Shown here: piece after piece, positions 27,377 to 36,202 of the stretch
Layout: every line of letters begins with the position of its first letter
How positions within the stretch are numbered: the first letter of the stretch is position 1
DNA from: Pseudomonas mandelii
GTDB lineage: Bacteria; Pseudomonadota; Gammaproteobacteria; Pseudomonadales; Pseudomonadaceae
Length of the DNA stretch: 64,000 bases
Direction: 5' to 3'
NCBI RefSeq assembly: GCF_900106065.1
Contig: NZ_LT629796.1
Coordinates: 248,001 to 312,000, forward strand
The notes under the pieces: model-generated
What the model was told of the DNA's origin: nothing
The model's input: the letters and a program-made list of their open reading frames with translations, nothing else
The model's database searches: none
Program-made: the position numbers and the translations under genes

Positions 27377-29371
27377 TCAGGGTTCGAGGCGGCGTTGTTG
27401 ATAGATCCAGTCGACGATTTCGCCGTCGGGGGTGTAGCCGCTGACAGTTTCGCGCAGGAGTTGGCGGACGCGTCCGTAGTCGTCCTGATCAACAGCATTC
27501 AGCAATTCCGTCAGACGTACCTTGAGCACATCCCAAGGCAAATGGTCCTCGTTGGCACACATGATCATCGGGTGTTGAGTCGCCGCTACGTTATCGCCAA
27601 TCAGCAGCTCCTCATAAAGCTTTTCGCCAGGGCGCAGCCCAGTGAATGCGATGGAAATATCACCGTGGATATTCTTGTCCGATCGGACACTCAGGCCTGA
27701 CAAATGAATCATTTTCTCTGCCAGCTCGACAATTTTTACCGGTTCCCCCATGTCCAGAACGAAAACATCACCTCCCTGCCCCATAGAGCCGGCCTGGATC
27801 ACCAGTTGGGCCGCTTCCGGGATTGTCATGAAATAACGGGTGATTTTCGGGTGGGTGACCGTCAACGGGCCGCCGGATTTGATCTGGCTGTGAAACAGCG
27901 GGATGACTGAACCGGAGGACCCCAGAACATTGCCGAATCGAACCATTGTGAAGCGGGTTTTGTTCACTCGCGAGACATTGGTCGTATCGCCAAACAACAC
28001 CGGCGCAAGTTCTCGACTGAGGGCCTGCAGCGTTAGTTCGGCAAGGCGTTTAGTGCTGCCCATAACATTTGTCGGACGCACCGCTTTGTCTGTCGAGATC
28101 AACACAAAGTTTGCTACGCCTGCCTGCAACGCTGCCTGAGCGGTATTGAGCGTACCGATCACATTGTTGAGAACACCTTCTGCGATGTTGTGCTCAACCA
28201 TCGGAACATGCTTATAAGCGGCGGCGTGATAAACAGTGTCCACGTGCCAGGTTTTCATGACATCCAGCAACTTGTCCTGATTGCGTACAGAACCCAAAAT
28301 CGGCAAAAGACGAACAGATAAAGACTCTCGCGATATCCGCTGCTCAAGCTCGGACAAGATGCTGTAAAGATTGAATTCACTGTGCTCAAACAGCAAAAGC
28401 GTGGTGGGACGCAAAGCCAGAATCTGGCGACATAGTTCGGAACCGATTGATCCTCCAGCCCCCGTCACCAGTACCGACTGACCCTTGATGCAATGCTCAA
28501 GCAAGTCATCCTGGGCCGGAACAGCATCACGACCCAAAAGGTCAGCGATGTCTACTTCCTGGATATCGTCGACTTTTACCCGACCACTGGCCAGGTCCAT
28601 GAAACCGGGAACGCTTCGAACGTGGAGAGGGAAACCTTCAAGGAAACCGAGAATCTCCCGGCGGCGACCACGGGAGGCGGAAGGAATGGCTAATAGAATT
28701 TCCTGCGCGCCGGTTTCATCGATCATTTGCTGGATGTGCTTGGGCTTATAAACTTGCAATCCGGAAATGACGCGAGCGGCGATACTTTTGTCATCGTCAA
28801 TAAAGGCCACCGGGCGCATGATTCGCCCCATTCGCAACGCCGCTACCAACTGGTTCCCCGCGGCTCCAGCACCAAAAATAGCAACCCGGGGCAGTCCATC
28901 ATCCCGATTGGTGAAAGGCACATGCTGCGCCGCAGCAAACCAATCACCCAGGAAATATTGACGCATTGCCAGGCGCAAACCACCGACCATAATCAGGCTC
29001 AACCACCAGTAGTTGAAGATGATGGAGCGAGGGACAATGTTCTGATGGTTGCTGTACCAGTAAACGATTACGCCGAGGATCAGAGAAGATAAGCTGACTG
29101 CCTTGATGATTGCGATCAGCGCATCATTCCCGAAGTAACGCATCACGGCACGATACATGCCGAAACGGATAAACAAAGGGATAGCGACGACTGGAGCACT
29201 CAGAAACAGCCACGAATGGACGATAAGTGGATTGACCATATCATCTATGCCGAGGCGTACCAAAAATGCCAACCATAACGCCGCCCATACTAAAACGACG
29301 TCAGCCGAAACCTGAATCAGTCGCTTCTGGCGACGTGGCAGCCCCAGCAACAATGTGCGTAACTTGTCCAT
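27377..29371 (-). CDS. wbpM: WbpM/PglF-type UDP-GlcNAc 4,6-dehydratase
   Basis: A 664-residue inner-membrane enzyme with four N-terminal membrane helices (about 10-130). A CoA-binding-like Rossmann region comes next, then a C-terminal SDR domain with VTGAGGSIGSELCRQI. The usual catalytic Tyr is replaced by Met437 in VMGSTK, with Lys441, as in this subfamily. It converts UDP-GlcNAc to UDP-4-keto-6-deoxy-sugar, the precursor of QuiNAc, FucNAc or bacillosamine. The length equals P. aeruginosa WbpM. The start at 29371 has a GGAG close to the ATG; an upstream in-frame extension is unlikely. Confidence 0.95.
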   Translation of the reverse strand: MDKLRTLLLGLPRRQKRLIQVSADVVLVWAALWLAFLVRLGIDDMVNPLIVHSWLFLSAPVVAIPLFIRFGMYRAVMRYFGNDALIAIIKAVSLSSLILGVIVYWYSNHQNIVPRSIIFNYWWLSLIMVGGLRLAMRQYFLGDWFAAAQHVPFTNRDDGLPRVAIFGAGAAGNQLVAALRMGRIMRPVAFIDDDKSIAARVISGLQVYKPKHIQQMIDETGAQEILLAIPSASRGRRREILGFLEGFPLHVRSVPGFMDLASGRVKVDDIQEVDIADLLGRDAVPAQDDLLEHCIKGQSVLVTGAGGSIGSELCRQILALRPTTLLLFEHSEFNLYSILSELEQRISRESLSVRLLPILGSVRNQDKLLDVMKTWHVDTVYHAAAYKHVPMVEHNIAEGVLNNVIGTLNTAQAALQAGVANFVLISTDKAVRPTNVMGSTKRLAELTLQALSRELAPVLFGDTTNVSRVNKTRFTMVRFGNVLGSSGSVIPLFHSQIKSGGPLTVTHPKITRYFMTIPEAAQLVIQAGSMGQGGDVFVLDMGEPVKIVELAEKMIHLSGLSVRSDKNIHGDISIAFTGLRPGEKLYEELLIGDNVAATQHPMIMCANEDHLPWDVLKVRLTELLNAVDQDDYGRVRQLLRETVSGYTPDGEIVDWIYQQRRLEP

Positions 29372-29479
29372 AACTCCGTCGTACACCTCGAACCGCTCCC
29401 CATTGATCGTGTGTGACGAGTGTACGTCTCTCTGACGCACTCGTTACTTTAAAAATTCCATGAATCAACTGCTGATTGT

Positions 29480-30496
29480 CTATTTTTCTTCCATTTCGCC
29501 CGCATGAAATTTTACCGCCAGAATTACAAGAGGGATGTATGCGATGAGCAAACCAAATGCTCCGTTCAACCCTGAACAAGCAACAAATAGCGCCACGGGC
29601 AACAGCCACGCAATATTAATTGCCCCAACAGCAAGAGTGACGGGTAGATGTTTTTGGTATCGGCGGGATGCAAATTGATACGCATGACTGCGATGAGCTT
29701 CGTAGACTTTCTCTCCCCCTATCAGCCGACGTAGCAGCGTGAAAGTCGCGTCCACGATGAAAACGCCTAACAAAATCAACCATGACCAAAGTAGCTGCGG
29801 TGAAATCCACGCCGCCTGTATTGAAATCACACCCAGCACCATGCCGAGAAATCCGCTACCCGAGTCCCCCATGAAAATGCGTGCTGGAGGGAAATTCCAG
29901 AACAGGAAACCGGCCACTGCCATGGCTAGCATTGCCGGGACCCACATCTGATTCTGGAACCCGCTCAACCAGTAAAGCAAGCAGGCGCAAAGGCAGACGG
30001 TAACCGCCTCGACACCTGCGATACCATCAATGCCATCCATGAAGTTGTACAAATTCAGCATCCACACCAGGTAGATCGTAGCCAATACATGTCCCAGCCA
30101 GCCTAGATCCAACGAGTGGCCAAAGAAATCAAGCGAGGGTAGGCCATCGAGCCAGAACAAGGCCCAGACGGCTCCAGCAAAATGGCCAAGCAAACGCCAC
30201 CGAACTGGCACATGACTGTGGTCATCCAACCAGCCGAGAAGCGCAATGCCAGCCCCAGCCCCCAGCAAGGCAAAAATATAATTCCAGTCGATGACTCCAA
30301 CAAGGCCGAGAACCGGTAGTGCTGCAAGGAAACTGAAAGCGATGGCTATACCACCAGCCCTTGGCGTAGGTATGGAATGCGAACTGCGACCGTTTGGAAT
30401 ATCCATAAGGCTGCGAGCCAGAGCAAAACGACGCAAGGCTCCCGTTAGCGCCAGAGAAACGCTAGCTATTACCGGCAACGACAACCAAAGAGCCAT
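29480..30496 (-). CDS. wbpL: WbpL-type initiating glycosyltransferase (MraY/WecA family)
   Basis: A polytopic protein of about 338 residues with ten or so membrane helices and MraY-family motifs: DIPNGRSSHSIPTPRAGGIA, GWLDDHSHVPVRWR, NFMDGIDGIAG and FMGDSGSGFLGM. It transfers an N-acetyl-hexosamine phosphate to undecaprenyl phosphate to start O-antigen chains; in P. aeruginosa it also starts the common polysaccharide. ATG 30496 gives the usual length; the open frame to 30586 adds 30 untypical residues without a ribosome site. Confidence 0.93.
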   Translation of the reverse strand: MALWLSLPVIASVSLALTGALRRFALARSLMDIPNGRSSHSIPTPRAGGIAIAFSFLAALPVLGLVGVIDWNYIFALLGAGAGIALLGWLDDHSHVPVRWRLLGHFAGAVWALFWLDGLPSLDFFGHSLDLGWLGHVLATIYLVWMLNLYNFMDGIDGIAGVEAVTVCLCACLLYWLSGFQNQMWVPAMLAMAVAGFLFWNFPPARIFMGDSGSGFLGMVLGVISIQAAWISPQLLWSWLILLGVFIVDATFTLLRRLIGGEKVYEAHRSHAYQFASRRYQKHLPVTLAVGAINIAWLLPVALFVACSGLNGAFGLLIAYIPLVILAVKFHAGEMEEK

Positions 30497-30700
30497 CAAA
30501 GAGGTACCCAAAAAAGTGCGAAGTATAACGCCTGCTCCTTCAGACCTCTCGCACTTGCTATCCGACGTGATTGACCAGATAGACATGGATTACGCGCAGA
30601 AATCAGAATCAGGGGCTGGTAGATCGAACGGTTCATCGACGCCCGAGCCCGCAAGAAGCTGACCCGGGATTCCCCTCAGATGTTGTAAACCCACGCGAGC

Positions 30701-31879
30701 CTAGGGCTTACAGGCTTGCTGCATAACACTGCAAATGGCTTTACAGGTCTTATTGATTTCAGATTCAGTCAATGTCGGATGCACAAGGAACATCAGGCTG
30801 TTCTCTCCGAGTTCCTTGGCAACGGGTAACCGGACTTCTGGGCGCCAGCCAGTATCATCAAACGCTTTCTCAAGGTACACCTCAGAGCAAGAACCAGAAA
30901 AACATGGCACACCAAGCGCTGAAATCTCTGACAGAATTCGGTCACGGTTCCAGTCTGCCTTTAACTGATGTGGCTCTAAGAATACATAGCATTTATAAGC
31001 AGCGTGAGTGTAGGTTTCGGGAATCGCTGGCACGCGCAAACCTTTAAGCTCACGAGCATTCGACCAGATACGTTCGGCATTATTTATACGGCTGGCATGC
31101 CATTCGGCCATTCGACGAAGCTGAATGCGGCCAATGACTCCTTGCACTTCCAGCATCCTCCAGTTAGTGCCAAAGCTTTCGTGCAACCAACGGAAGCCCG
31201 GCTGATGCTCGCGTTCGTAGATAGCTTCCCAGCTCTTGCCATGATCCTTGAACGACCACATTTTTAACCAGAGGCTTCGGTCGTTCGTCGTGACCATTCC
31301 GCCCTCGCCTCCGGTCGTCATGATCTTGTCCTGACAAAAAGACCAGGCGCCGATATGACCAATGGAGCCTACAGGACGCCCCTTGTACTTCGCACCATGT
31401 GCCTGGGCGCAGTCTTCAATTACCTTAAGATCATGAAGTGCGGCAAGCTCCATGATGGCATCCATATCACATGGCCACCCTGCCAGATGCACACAGATTA
31501 CGCCCCGGGTACGGGGCGTCAGTACAGCCTGGATTGTCTGCGCGGTAATGTTCTGGGTATCGCGGTCGACCTCGGCAAAGACCGGTATGGCACCGGCATT
31601 GACGATACTGGAAACTGAGGCGAGGAAGGTCCGGGGAGTGACGATGACTTCATCCCCATGTCCGATTCCCAGAGCATTTAAAGCGAGATCAAGGGCAACG
31701 GTGCCGTTCGCCAAGGCGATGGCATATTCCGTGCCGGCCCAAGCGGCAAACTCCTTCTCAAATTCGCGGCATTCTTGCCCGGTCCAATAGTTGACCTTAT
31801 TGGAAAGCACTACATCGCGAACAGCGTTGGCCTCTTCCTCAGTGAACGAAGGCCAAGGAGAAAATGGGGTATTCAACAC
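30701..31879 (-). CDS. DegT/DnrJ/EryC1 sugar aminotransferase (PglE-like)
   Basis: A 392-residue PLP aminotransferase of the DegT family. The PLP lysine is Lys185 in SFCQDKIMTTGGEGG, and VIEDCAQAHGAKYKG is the cofactor-binding loop. It starts at GTG 31879 with an AGGT site upstream. With the dehydratase and acetyltransferase around it, the likely role is amination of UDP-4-keto-6-deoxy-GlcNAc, as by PglE in bacillosamine synthesis. This is an inference from context, since the family also acts on perosamine and viosamine precursors. Confidence 0.85.
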   Translation of the reverse strand: MLNTPFSPWPSFTEEEANAVRDVVLSNKVNYWTGQECREFEKEFAAWAGTEYAIALANGTVALDLALNALGIGHGDEVIVTPRTFLASVSSIVNAGAIPVFAEVDRDTQNITAQTIQAVLTPRTRGVICVHLAGWPCDMDAIMELAALHDLKVIEDCAQAHGAKYKGRPVGSIGHIGAWSFCQDKIMTTGGEGGMVTTNDRSLWLKMWSFKDHGKSWEAIYEREHQPGFRWLHESFGTNWRMLEVQGVIGRIQLRRMAEWHASRINNAERIWSNARELKGLRVPAIPETYTHAAYKCYVFLEPHQLKADWNRDRILSEISALGVPCFSGSCSEVYLEKAFDDTGWRPEVRLPVAKELGENSLMFLVHPTLTESEINKTCKAICSVMQQACKP

Positions 31880-31964
31880 GATTTTTACCTGCCATCCATA
31901 ATTAAAAAAGTACCGTCGAAAATTCAAACGGCCAATCAGTCACATGTATCCGATGGTTAAGCAC

Positions 31965-32591
31965 TCAGGATCTGACAATCGCTCGAGCGGGAACCCCGGC
32001 TACTGTCATGTTATCAGAGATATTGCAGACCACAGCCGCACCGGCACCGACCATCACATTTGAGCCTATTTGGAGCACCTGTCTGACACAGGCACCGATG
32101 CCTATCCAGCTCCCGTCACCTACGCTAACGGCGCCTGCCAACCTGGCGCCAGGACTGATATGTACGCATGCGCCGAGAATACAATCGTGATCAACGCTAC
32201 ATCCTGTGTTCAAAATCGCCCCTTCTCCCACCGACGCATAGGCATTGACTACTGCAGATGCAAACACAACGGTTCCAGGCCCAATCTTAGCGTATCGACT
32301 TATGATCGAAGAAGGATGCGCCAGCACTGGAAGCTTTGCGCCCAAGGCCTTTAACTCATCAATTTTGCTGCGCCGGACACCGTTGTTGCCGATAGCGACC
32401 AGGACACCATCGAACTCCGTTATGCGATTGAGCAACTCGCTGGTATTCCCAACCACTGACCAAACGCCGATGGATGAAACTTGAGGCCACGCATCATCAA
32501 AGAACTCAATGACCTGCCACCCACAACATTCAGCTGTGTCAGCGACAACCTTGCCATGACCACTCGCACCAAGAATTGCCAGTTTCTTCAT
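31965..32591 (-). CDS. PglD/NeuD-type sugar O/N-acyltransferase
   Basis: A 208-residue protein with an N-terminal Rossmann-like half (AILGASGHGKVVADTAE) that binds the UDP-sugar and a C-terminal left-handed beta-helix of hexapeptide repeats. The putative catalytic base is His135 in NTGCSVDHDC, with His144 further on. PglD acetylates the 4-amino group of UDP-sugar to give UDP-diNAc-bacillosamine. A different acyl group such as hydroxybutyryl is possible. Its start overlaps the preceding sugar transferase by four bases, so the two are translationally coupled. Confidence 0.85.
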   Translation of the reverse strand: MKKLAILGASGHGKVVADTAECCGWQVIEFFDDAWPQVSSIGVWSVVGNTSELLNRITEFDGVLVAIGNNGVRRSKIDELKALGAKLPVLAHPSSIISRYAKIGPGTVVFASAVVNAYASVGEGAILNTGCSVDHDCILGACVHISPGARLAGAVSVGDGSWIGIGACVRQVLQIGSNVMVGAGAAVVCNISDNMTVAGVPARAIVRS

Positions 32592-33184
32592 TTTTTTGAC
32601 CCGGTGAACTTGGTCATTGTGACTTCACCTTCAGCACTAATCCCATCCCTGACGAGTACTTTTTTGATGGTGAGGAAGATGATTTTGAGATCAAGCCACA
32701 ACGACTGATTGTCTACATACCAGACGTCAAGTTTGAATTTCTCTTCCCAGGACAGTGCATTGCGACCATTTATCTGGGCCCACCCGGTGACGCCCGGACG
32801 TGCGTCATGTCGGCGAACCTGGACCTCATCGTACAGGGGTAGATACTCCATCAATAGGGGACGAGGGCCTACCAAGCTCATATCCCCCTTGATCACGTTC
32901 CACAACTCAGGAAGTTCATCCAGGCTGCTGGAACGAAGAAATCTGCCAAAATCCGTCATTCGCTCAGAATCGGGCAAGGGATCACCGTCAGCGTCCAAAG
33001 CGTCCCGCATCGTGCGGAATTTGACCATTTCAAAGGGTTCACCACCGAGACCCGGTCTGACTTGTCGAAACAAGATTGGAGATCCCAATCGTTTGCGAAT
33101 CAAGTATGCGACTATCGCGATCACGGGAGACAAGACAATCAACCCGGCGACCGAGGCCACAATATCGAAGAAGCGTTTTGACAT
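32588..33184 (-). CDS. PglC-like monotopic phosphoglycosyl transferase
   Basis: A 198-residue sugar transferase with one N-terminal re-entrant hydrophobic helix (VASVAGLIVLSPVIAIVAYL), the Asp89-Glu90 dyad in SSLDELPELWN, and SLVGPRPL. Its short length, without extra membrane helices, is that of PglC rather than WbaP. It transfers phospho-sugar from UDP-sugar to undecaprenyl phosphate. With WbpL nearby the locus has two possible initiating enzymes. It is coupled to the acyltransferase gene (ATGA overlap). Confidence 0.88.
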   Translation of the reverse strand: MSKRFFDIVASVAGLIVLSPVIAIVAYLIRKRLGSPILFRQVRPGLGGEPFEMVKFRTMRDALDADGDPLPDSERMTDFGRFLRSSSLDELPELWNVIKGDMSLVGPRPLLMEYLPLYDEVQVRRHDARPGVTGWAQINGRNALSWEEKFKLDVWYVDNQSLWLDLKIIFLTIKKVLVRDGISAEGEVTMTKFTGSKK

Positions 33185-33234
33185 CGGAGGTCCTTGAAAA
33201 ACACATTATCGTTGGAGAAAAGGAGCGTCATAAA

Positions 33235-34455
33235 TCATTTCGACATGCGCTTGAAGTGCTCACCGAAACGCTCGACACCGACTCGCAAAGACAGCTCTTT
33301 TTGATAGAACGCTGCCCCATTTTCAGCCATACAGCTGCGCCCCTCCGCCGATACTTCCATCAACGCCAGTACCGCATCCACAAGCGCTTGCGGGTTGTCT
33401 GACTCGCTGACGACCCCACAACCGGCGTCACGTACCAAATCTGCAGCATCACCGTCCACAGCCATCAAAATCGGCTTCCCGGCTGCCATATAAGCCTGGG
33501 TTTTTGAAGGGATAGTGATGGTAAACAAAGGGTCTTTCTTCAGATGAACAAGCAGTGCATCAGCAGCGGCCAGATAAGCGCCGACATCCGGCATGGGAAC
33601 AGCGGGCAAGAAAAACACGTTGTCTAGATTTCTGCCTTTCGCAAGCGCCTCCAACCTGGAAGTTTCAACGCCTCCGCCAAGAAAGATAAACGCTACTTGA
33701 CTTGCTTGCTCCTGCAGTAACTGCGCCGCGTCAATCACTGTATCGAGGGACTGTGCTTTACCCATATTGCCGGCAAACAGAATTCGAAACTTCGAGGTCA
33801 CCGGAAAGTTGGTCGGTAATTTGTCTGGCGTAGCGCGGACCATATCCTCCGAACACCAGTTATAAATCACGTCAATTTTTTGCGACGGCACCCCACGCTC
33901 GATCAAGAGACGCTTGAAACCTGGAGATAACACCACTATCTGGTCTACGTTTCTGTATACCCAATTACAGACGCAAGAGACAATCTTCAGGAGTTTTTCG
34001 TTGGAAAACATACCCGTGGCCTTGAGTGTATCAGGCCACATATCTTGGATATCATAAACCACGGGAACACGCCGAAAAAAACGAACAAGTGCAGCTGCGA
34101 TACCCACCGTCAACGGAGGATGGTAGGCGTATACAACATCCGGCTTCTTCGCACGAAAAAGACCATACAACGAAATACTGGCCGCGAAGCTTATATAGTT
34201 AAGCAGTCGCCCGACACCACTCTGCCCGTGACTTGGGTAGAGTGGCACGCGCGTTATCTGGACGCCGTCGATGACTTCGCGTTGCAAGGCCTTCATTTTA
34301 TATCCGGGATACAATTTACCGCCGGGATAATTCGGAAACCCTGTAACCACTTCAACATCAAAGCCTTGTGCGACCAACTCTCGTGCAAAAACCAATCCTT
34401 TGAACGTCGGCTCAGGGTCAAACCATTGAGTAAATAGTAAAACACGAATAGCCAT
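33235..34455 (-). CDS. wbuB: Glycosyltransferase family 4, WbuB-like
   Basis: A 406-residue GT-B enzyme beginning IRVLLFTQWFDPEPTFKG, with DIQDMWPDTLKATG in the middle and a typical GT4 C-terminal domain (FAGNMGKAQSLDTVIDAA and GGGVETSRLEAL). WbuB adds L-FucNAc in E. coli O-antigens that carry fnlABC. Adjacency to wbjD supports the same role here. Five bases separate it from the wbjD stop. Specificity is inferred from context and likeness, not proven. Confidence 0.8.
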   Translation of the reverse strand: MAIRVLLFTQWFDPEPTFKGLVFARELVAQGFDVEVVTGFPNYPGGKLYPGYKMKALQREVIDGVQITRVPLYPSHGQSGVGRLLNYISFAASISLYGLFRAKKPDVVYAYHPPLTVGIAAALVRFFRRVPVVYDIQDMWPDTLKATGMFSNEKLLKIVSCVCNWVYRNVDQIVVLSPGFKRLLIERGVPSQKIDVIYNWCSEDMVRATPDKLPTNFPVTSKFRILFAGNMGKAQSLDTVIDAAQLLQEQASQVAFIFLGGGVETSRLEALAKGRNLDNVFFLPAVPMPDVGAYLAAADALLVHLKKDPLFTITIPSKTQAYMAAGKPILMAVDGDAADLVRDAGCGVVSESDNPQALVDAVLALMEVSAEGRSCMAENGAAFYQKELSLRVGVERFGEHFKRMSK

Positions 34456-34460
34456 TCGTA

Positions 34461-35591
34461 TTAGTACCTTCTCCAGACGGTCCGCATAACATAATCCCGA
34501 TAGCTGTGGATGATCCGAACGACTTTCTCTGCCACGTTAGGCATACTGTAGTCCGCGACAAGACGCAAGCTACGCTCATCATCGCGACTTTGCCCTTCCA
34601 GCACTTGCAAACCTTGCATTACGCGCTCGGCTTCCAGCCCGACCATCATTACAGCAGCTTCTTCCATACCCTCTGGACGTTCATGCGCTTCGCGAATATT
34701 CAACGCCGGAAAGTTAAGAATGGAAGACTCTTCGTTGATCGTGCCGCTATCAGAAAGAACTGCCTTGGAGTCCAGTTGCAACTTGTTGTAATCTTTGAAG
34801 CCCAAGGGTTTGAGCAAGCGGACGTTCTCGTGAAACTTCACACCCATGGCGTCGACCCGCTTTTGGGTGCGGGGATGCGTGGAGACAATAACCGGGTACC
34901 CATAATGCTCAGCAACGGTATTTAGCGCTTCAACCAATTTTGCGAAGTTTTTATCAGAATCGATATTCTCTTCACGATGCGCGCTGACCACGAAGAACTT
35001 ACCTTTCTCGAGACCCAGACGAGATAGAACATCCGACGCCTCAATACCTTCTCGGTAATAATTGAGCACTTCAAACATAGGACTGCCAGTCTTGATGACC
35101 ATGTCCGGTGACAACCCTTCACGCAGCAAATAATCACGTGCGATCGTGCTGTAAGTTAGATTGATATCCGCCGTATGATCAACAATGCGGCGATTAATTT
35201 CCTCAGGTACGCGCATATCGAAACAGCGATTGCCGGCTTCCATATGGAAAGTAGGGATTTTTCGACGTTTGGCAGGAATTACCGCCATGCAACTGTTTGT
35301 ATCACCCAAGACCAGCAGAGCCTCTGGCTCGATCTCTGCCAACACGCGGTCCACACTAATAATCACATTCCCGATAGTTTCGGCGCCCGTAGCGCCTGCG
35401 GCATTCAGGAAGTGATCCGGCTTGCGGATGCCCAAGTCTTGAAAGAAAATCTCGTTAAGTTCGTAATCGTAATTCTGACCAGTATGAACAAGCACATGAT
35501 CACAGTACTGATCCAGAGCCGCCATTACGCGCGACAAGCGAATGATCTCCGGGCGGGTTCCCACTACAGTTACGACTTTTAGTTTTTTCAT
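34461..35591 (-). CDS. wbjD: UDP-sugar 2-epimerase, WbjD/FnlC type
   Basis: A 376-residue non-hydrolysing UDP-GlcNAc 2-epimerase family member with GTRPEIIRLSRVM near the N-terminus and the active-site regions HMEAGNRCFDMRVPEE and SAHREENIDSDK. It catalyses the last step to UDP-L-FucNAc after wbjB and wbjC. The ribosome site before ATG 35591 is weak. It is separated from wbjC by a 611-base gap that contains the wbjC terminator, so it needs its own promoter. Confidence 0.92.
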   Translation of the reverse strand: MKKLKVVTVVGTRPEIIRLSRVMAALDQYCDHVLVHTGQNYDYELNEIFFQDLGIRKPDHFLNAAGATGAETIGNVIISVDRVLAEIEPEALLVLGDTNSCMAVIPAKRRKIPTFHMEAGNRCFDMRVPEEINRRIVDHTADINLTYSTIARDYLLREGLSPDMVIKTGSPMFEVLNYYREGIEASDVLSRLGLEKGKFFVVSAHREENIDSDKNFAKLVEALNTVAEHYGYPVIVSTHPRTQKRVDAMGVKFHENVRLLKPLGFKDYNKLQLDSKAVLSDSGTINEESSILNFPALNIREAHERPEGMEEAAVMMVGLEAERVMQGLQVLEGQSRDDERSLRLVADYSMPNVAEKVVRIIHSYRDYVMRTVWRRY

Positions 35592-36164
35592 TTTTAAGCG
35601 TCACATTTCAAAAAAGTGATAGACAAATAATCAGTAGTTTTCGCCTCCTAGATCATGAAACCGAAGCGAAAACTCCATCATTACCCTGCTGCTGTCGGAC
35701 GTGTCGCAGTGGGGAATGCCCACGCATCACTGCTAAAGCAAGCGAGAAATTTCGTGAGACATAATGACACATTGAATCGATTTTTTACTCTCAGTTTAGC
35801 TACTGCAAGCTTCTCCTGACCCTCCACCCGGCTTCCGGATCGATGGCACGGGGCCGGTTCTGGGAAGACGCAAGCACTTCGAATCAAAAAGCCAATCGGC
35901 AGCTGCTCGAAAAACAAGCCTCGAAGCTGCCCAAAGCTTCGACCAGTATCGAAAACACTAGAAGACTGAACGAACGCCAGATGCCAAGGAGTCAGCTGGG
36001 ACGCACAGCCATAAGCGCAGGATGATGAACCGCGGGATGCGGCGTTAACCATAAGGGGTGATTTACGGGGGGAAGATCGCGCCAAAATAGCCGGCCTTTA
36101 AAACAAAGAACGATGCAAGCCTGGCCTGAACCCAAGCTCATTTCCGTTTTACCAAAAAATTGGA
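35592..36164. other. Gene-free gap between wbjD and wbjC
   Basis: About 570 bases with no convincing gene. One open frame of 134 codons (minus, 35681-36085) and a 60-codon frame on plus have no ribosome site and match no family I know. The composition and the odd position in a normally contiguous operon suggest the remnant of an insertion or rearrangement. No transposase motif or clear terminal repeat was recognised. Confidence 0.5.
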
Positions 36165-36190
36165 TCTCTGCTCCGCCTACGGAGCAGAGA
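36165..36190 (-). terminator. Rho-independent terminator after wbjC
   Basis: A perfect 11-base-pair stem (TCTCTGCTCCG and its complement) with a 4-base loop, followed on the minus strand by TCCAATTTTTT. It lies 12 bases after the wbjC stop. Confidence 0.8.
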
Positions 36191-36202
36191 GAACCTATTT
36201 TG

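Noticed and set aside
35681..36085. 134-codon minus-strand frame in the wbjC-wbjD gap
   Set aside because: No ribosome site, no family likeness, composition unlike an exported or enzymatic protein; kept only as part of the gap description.
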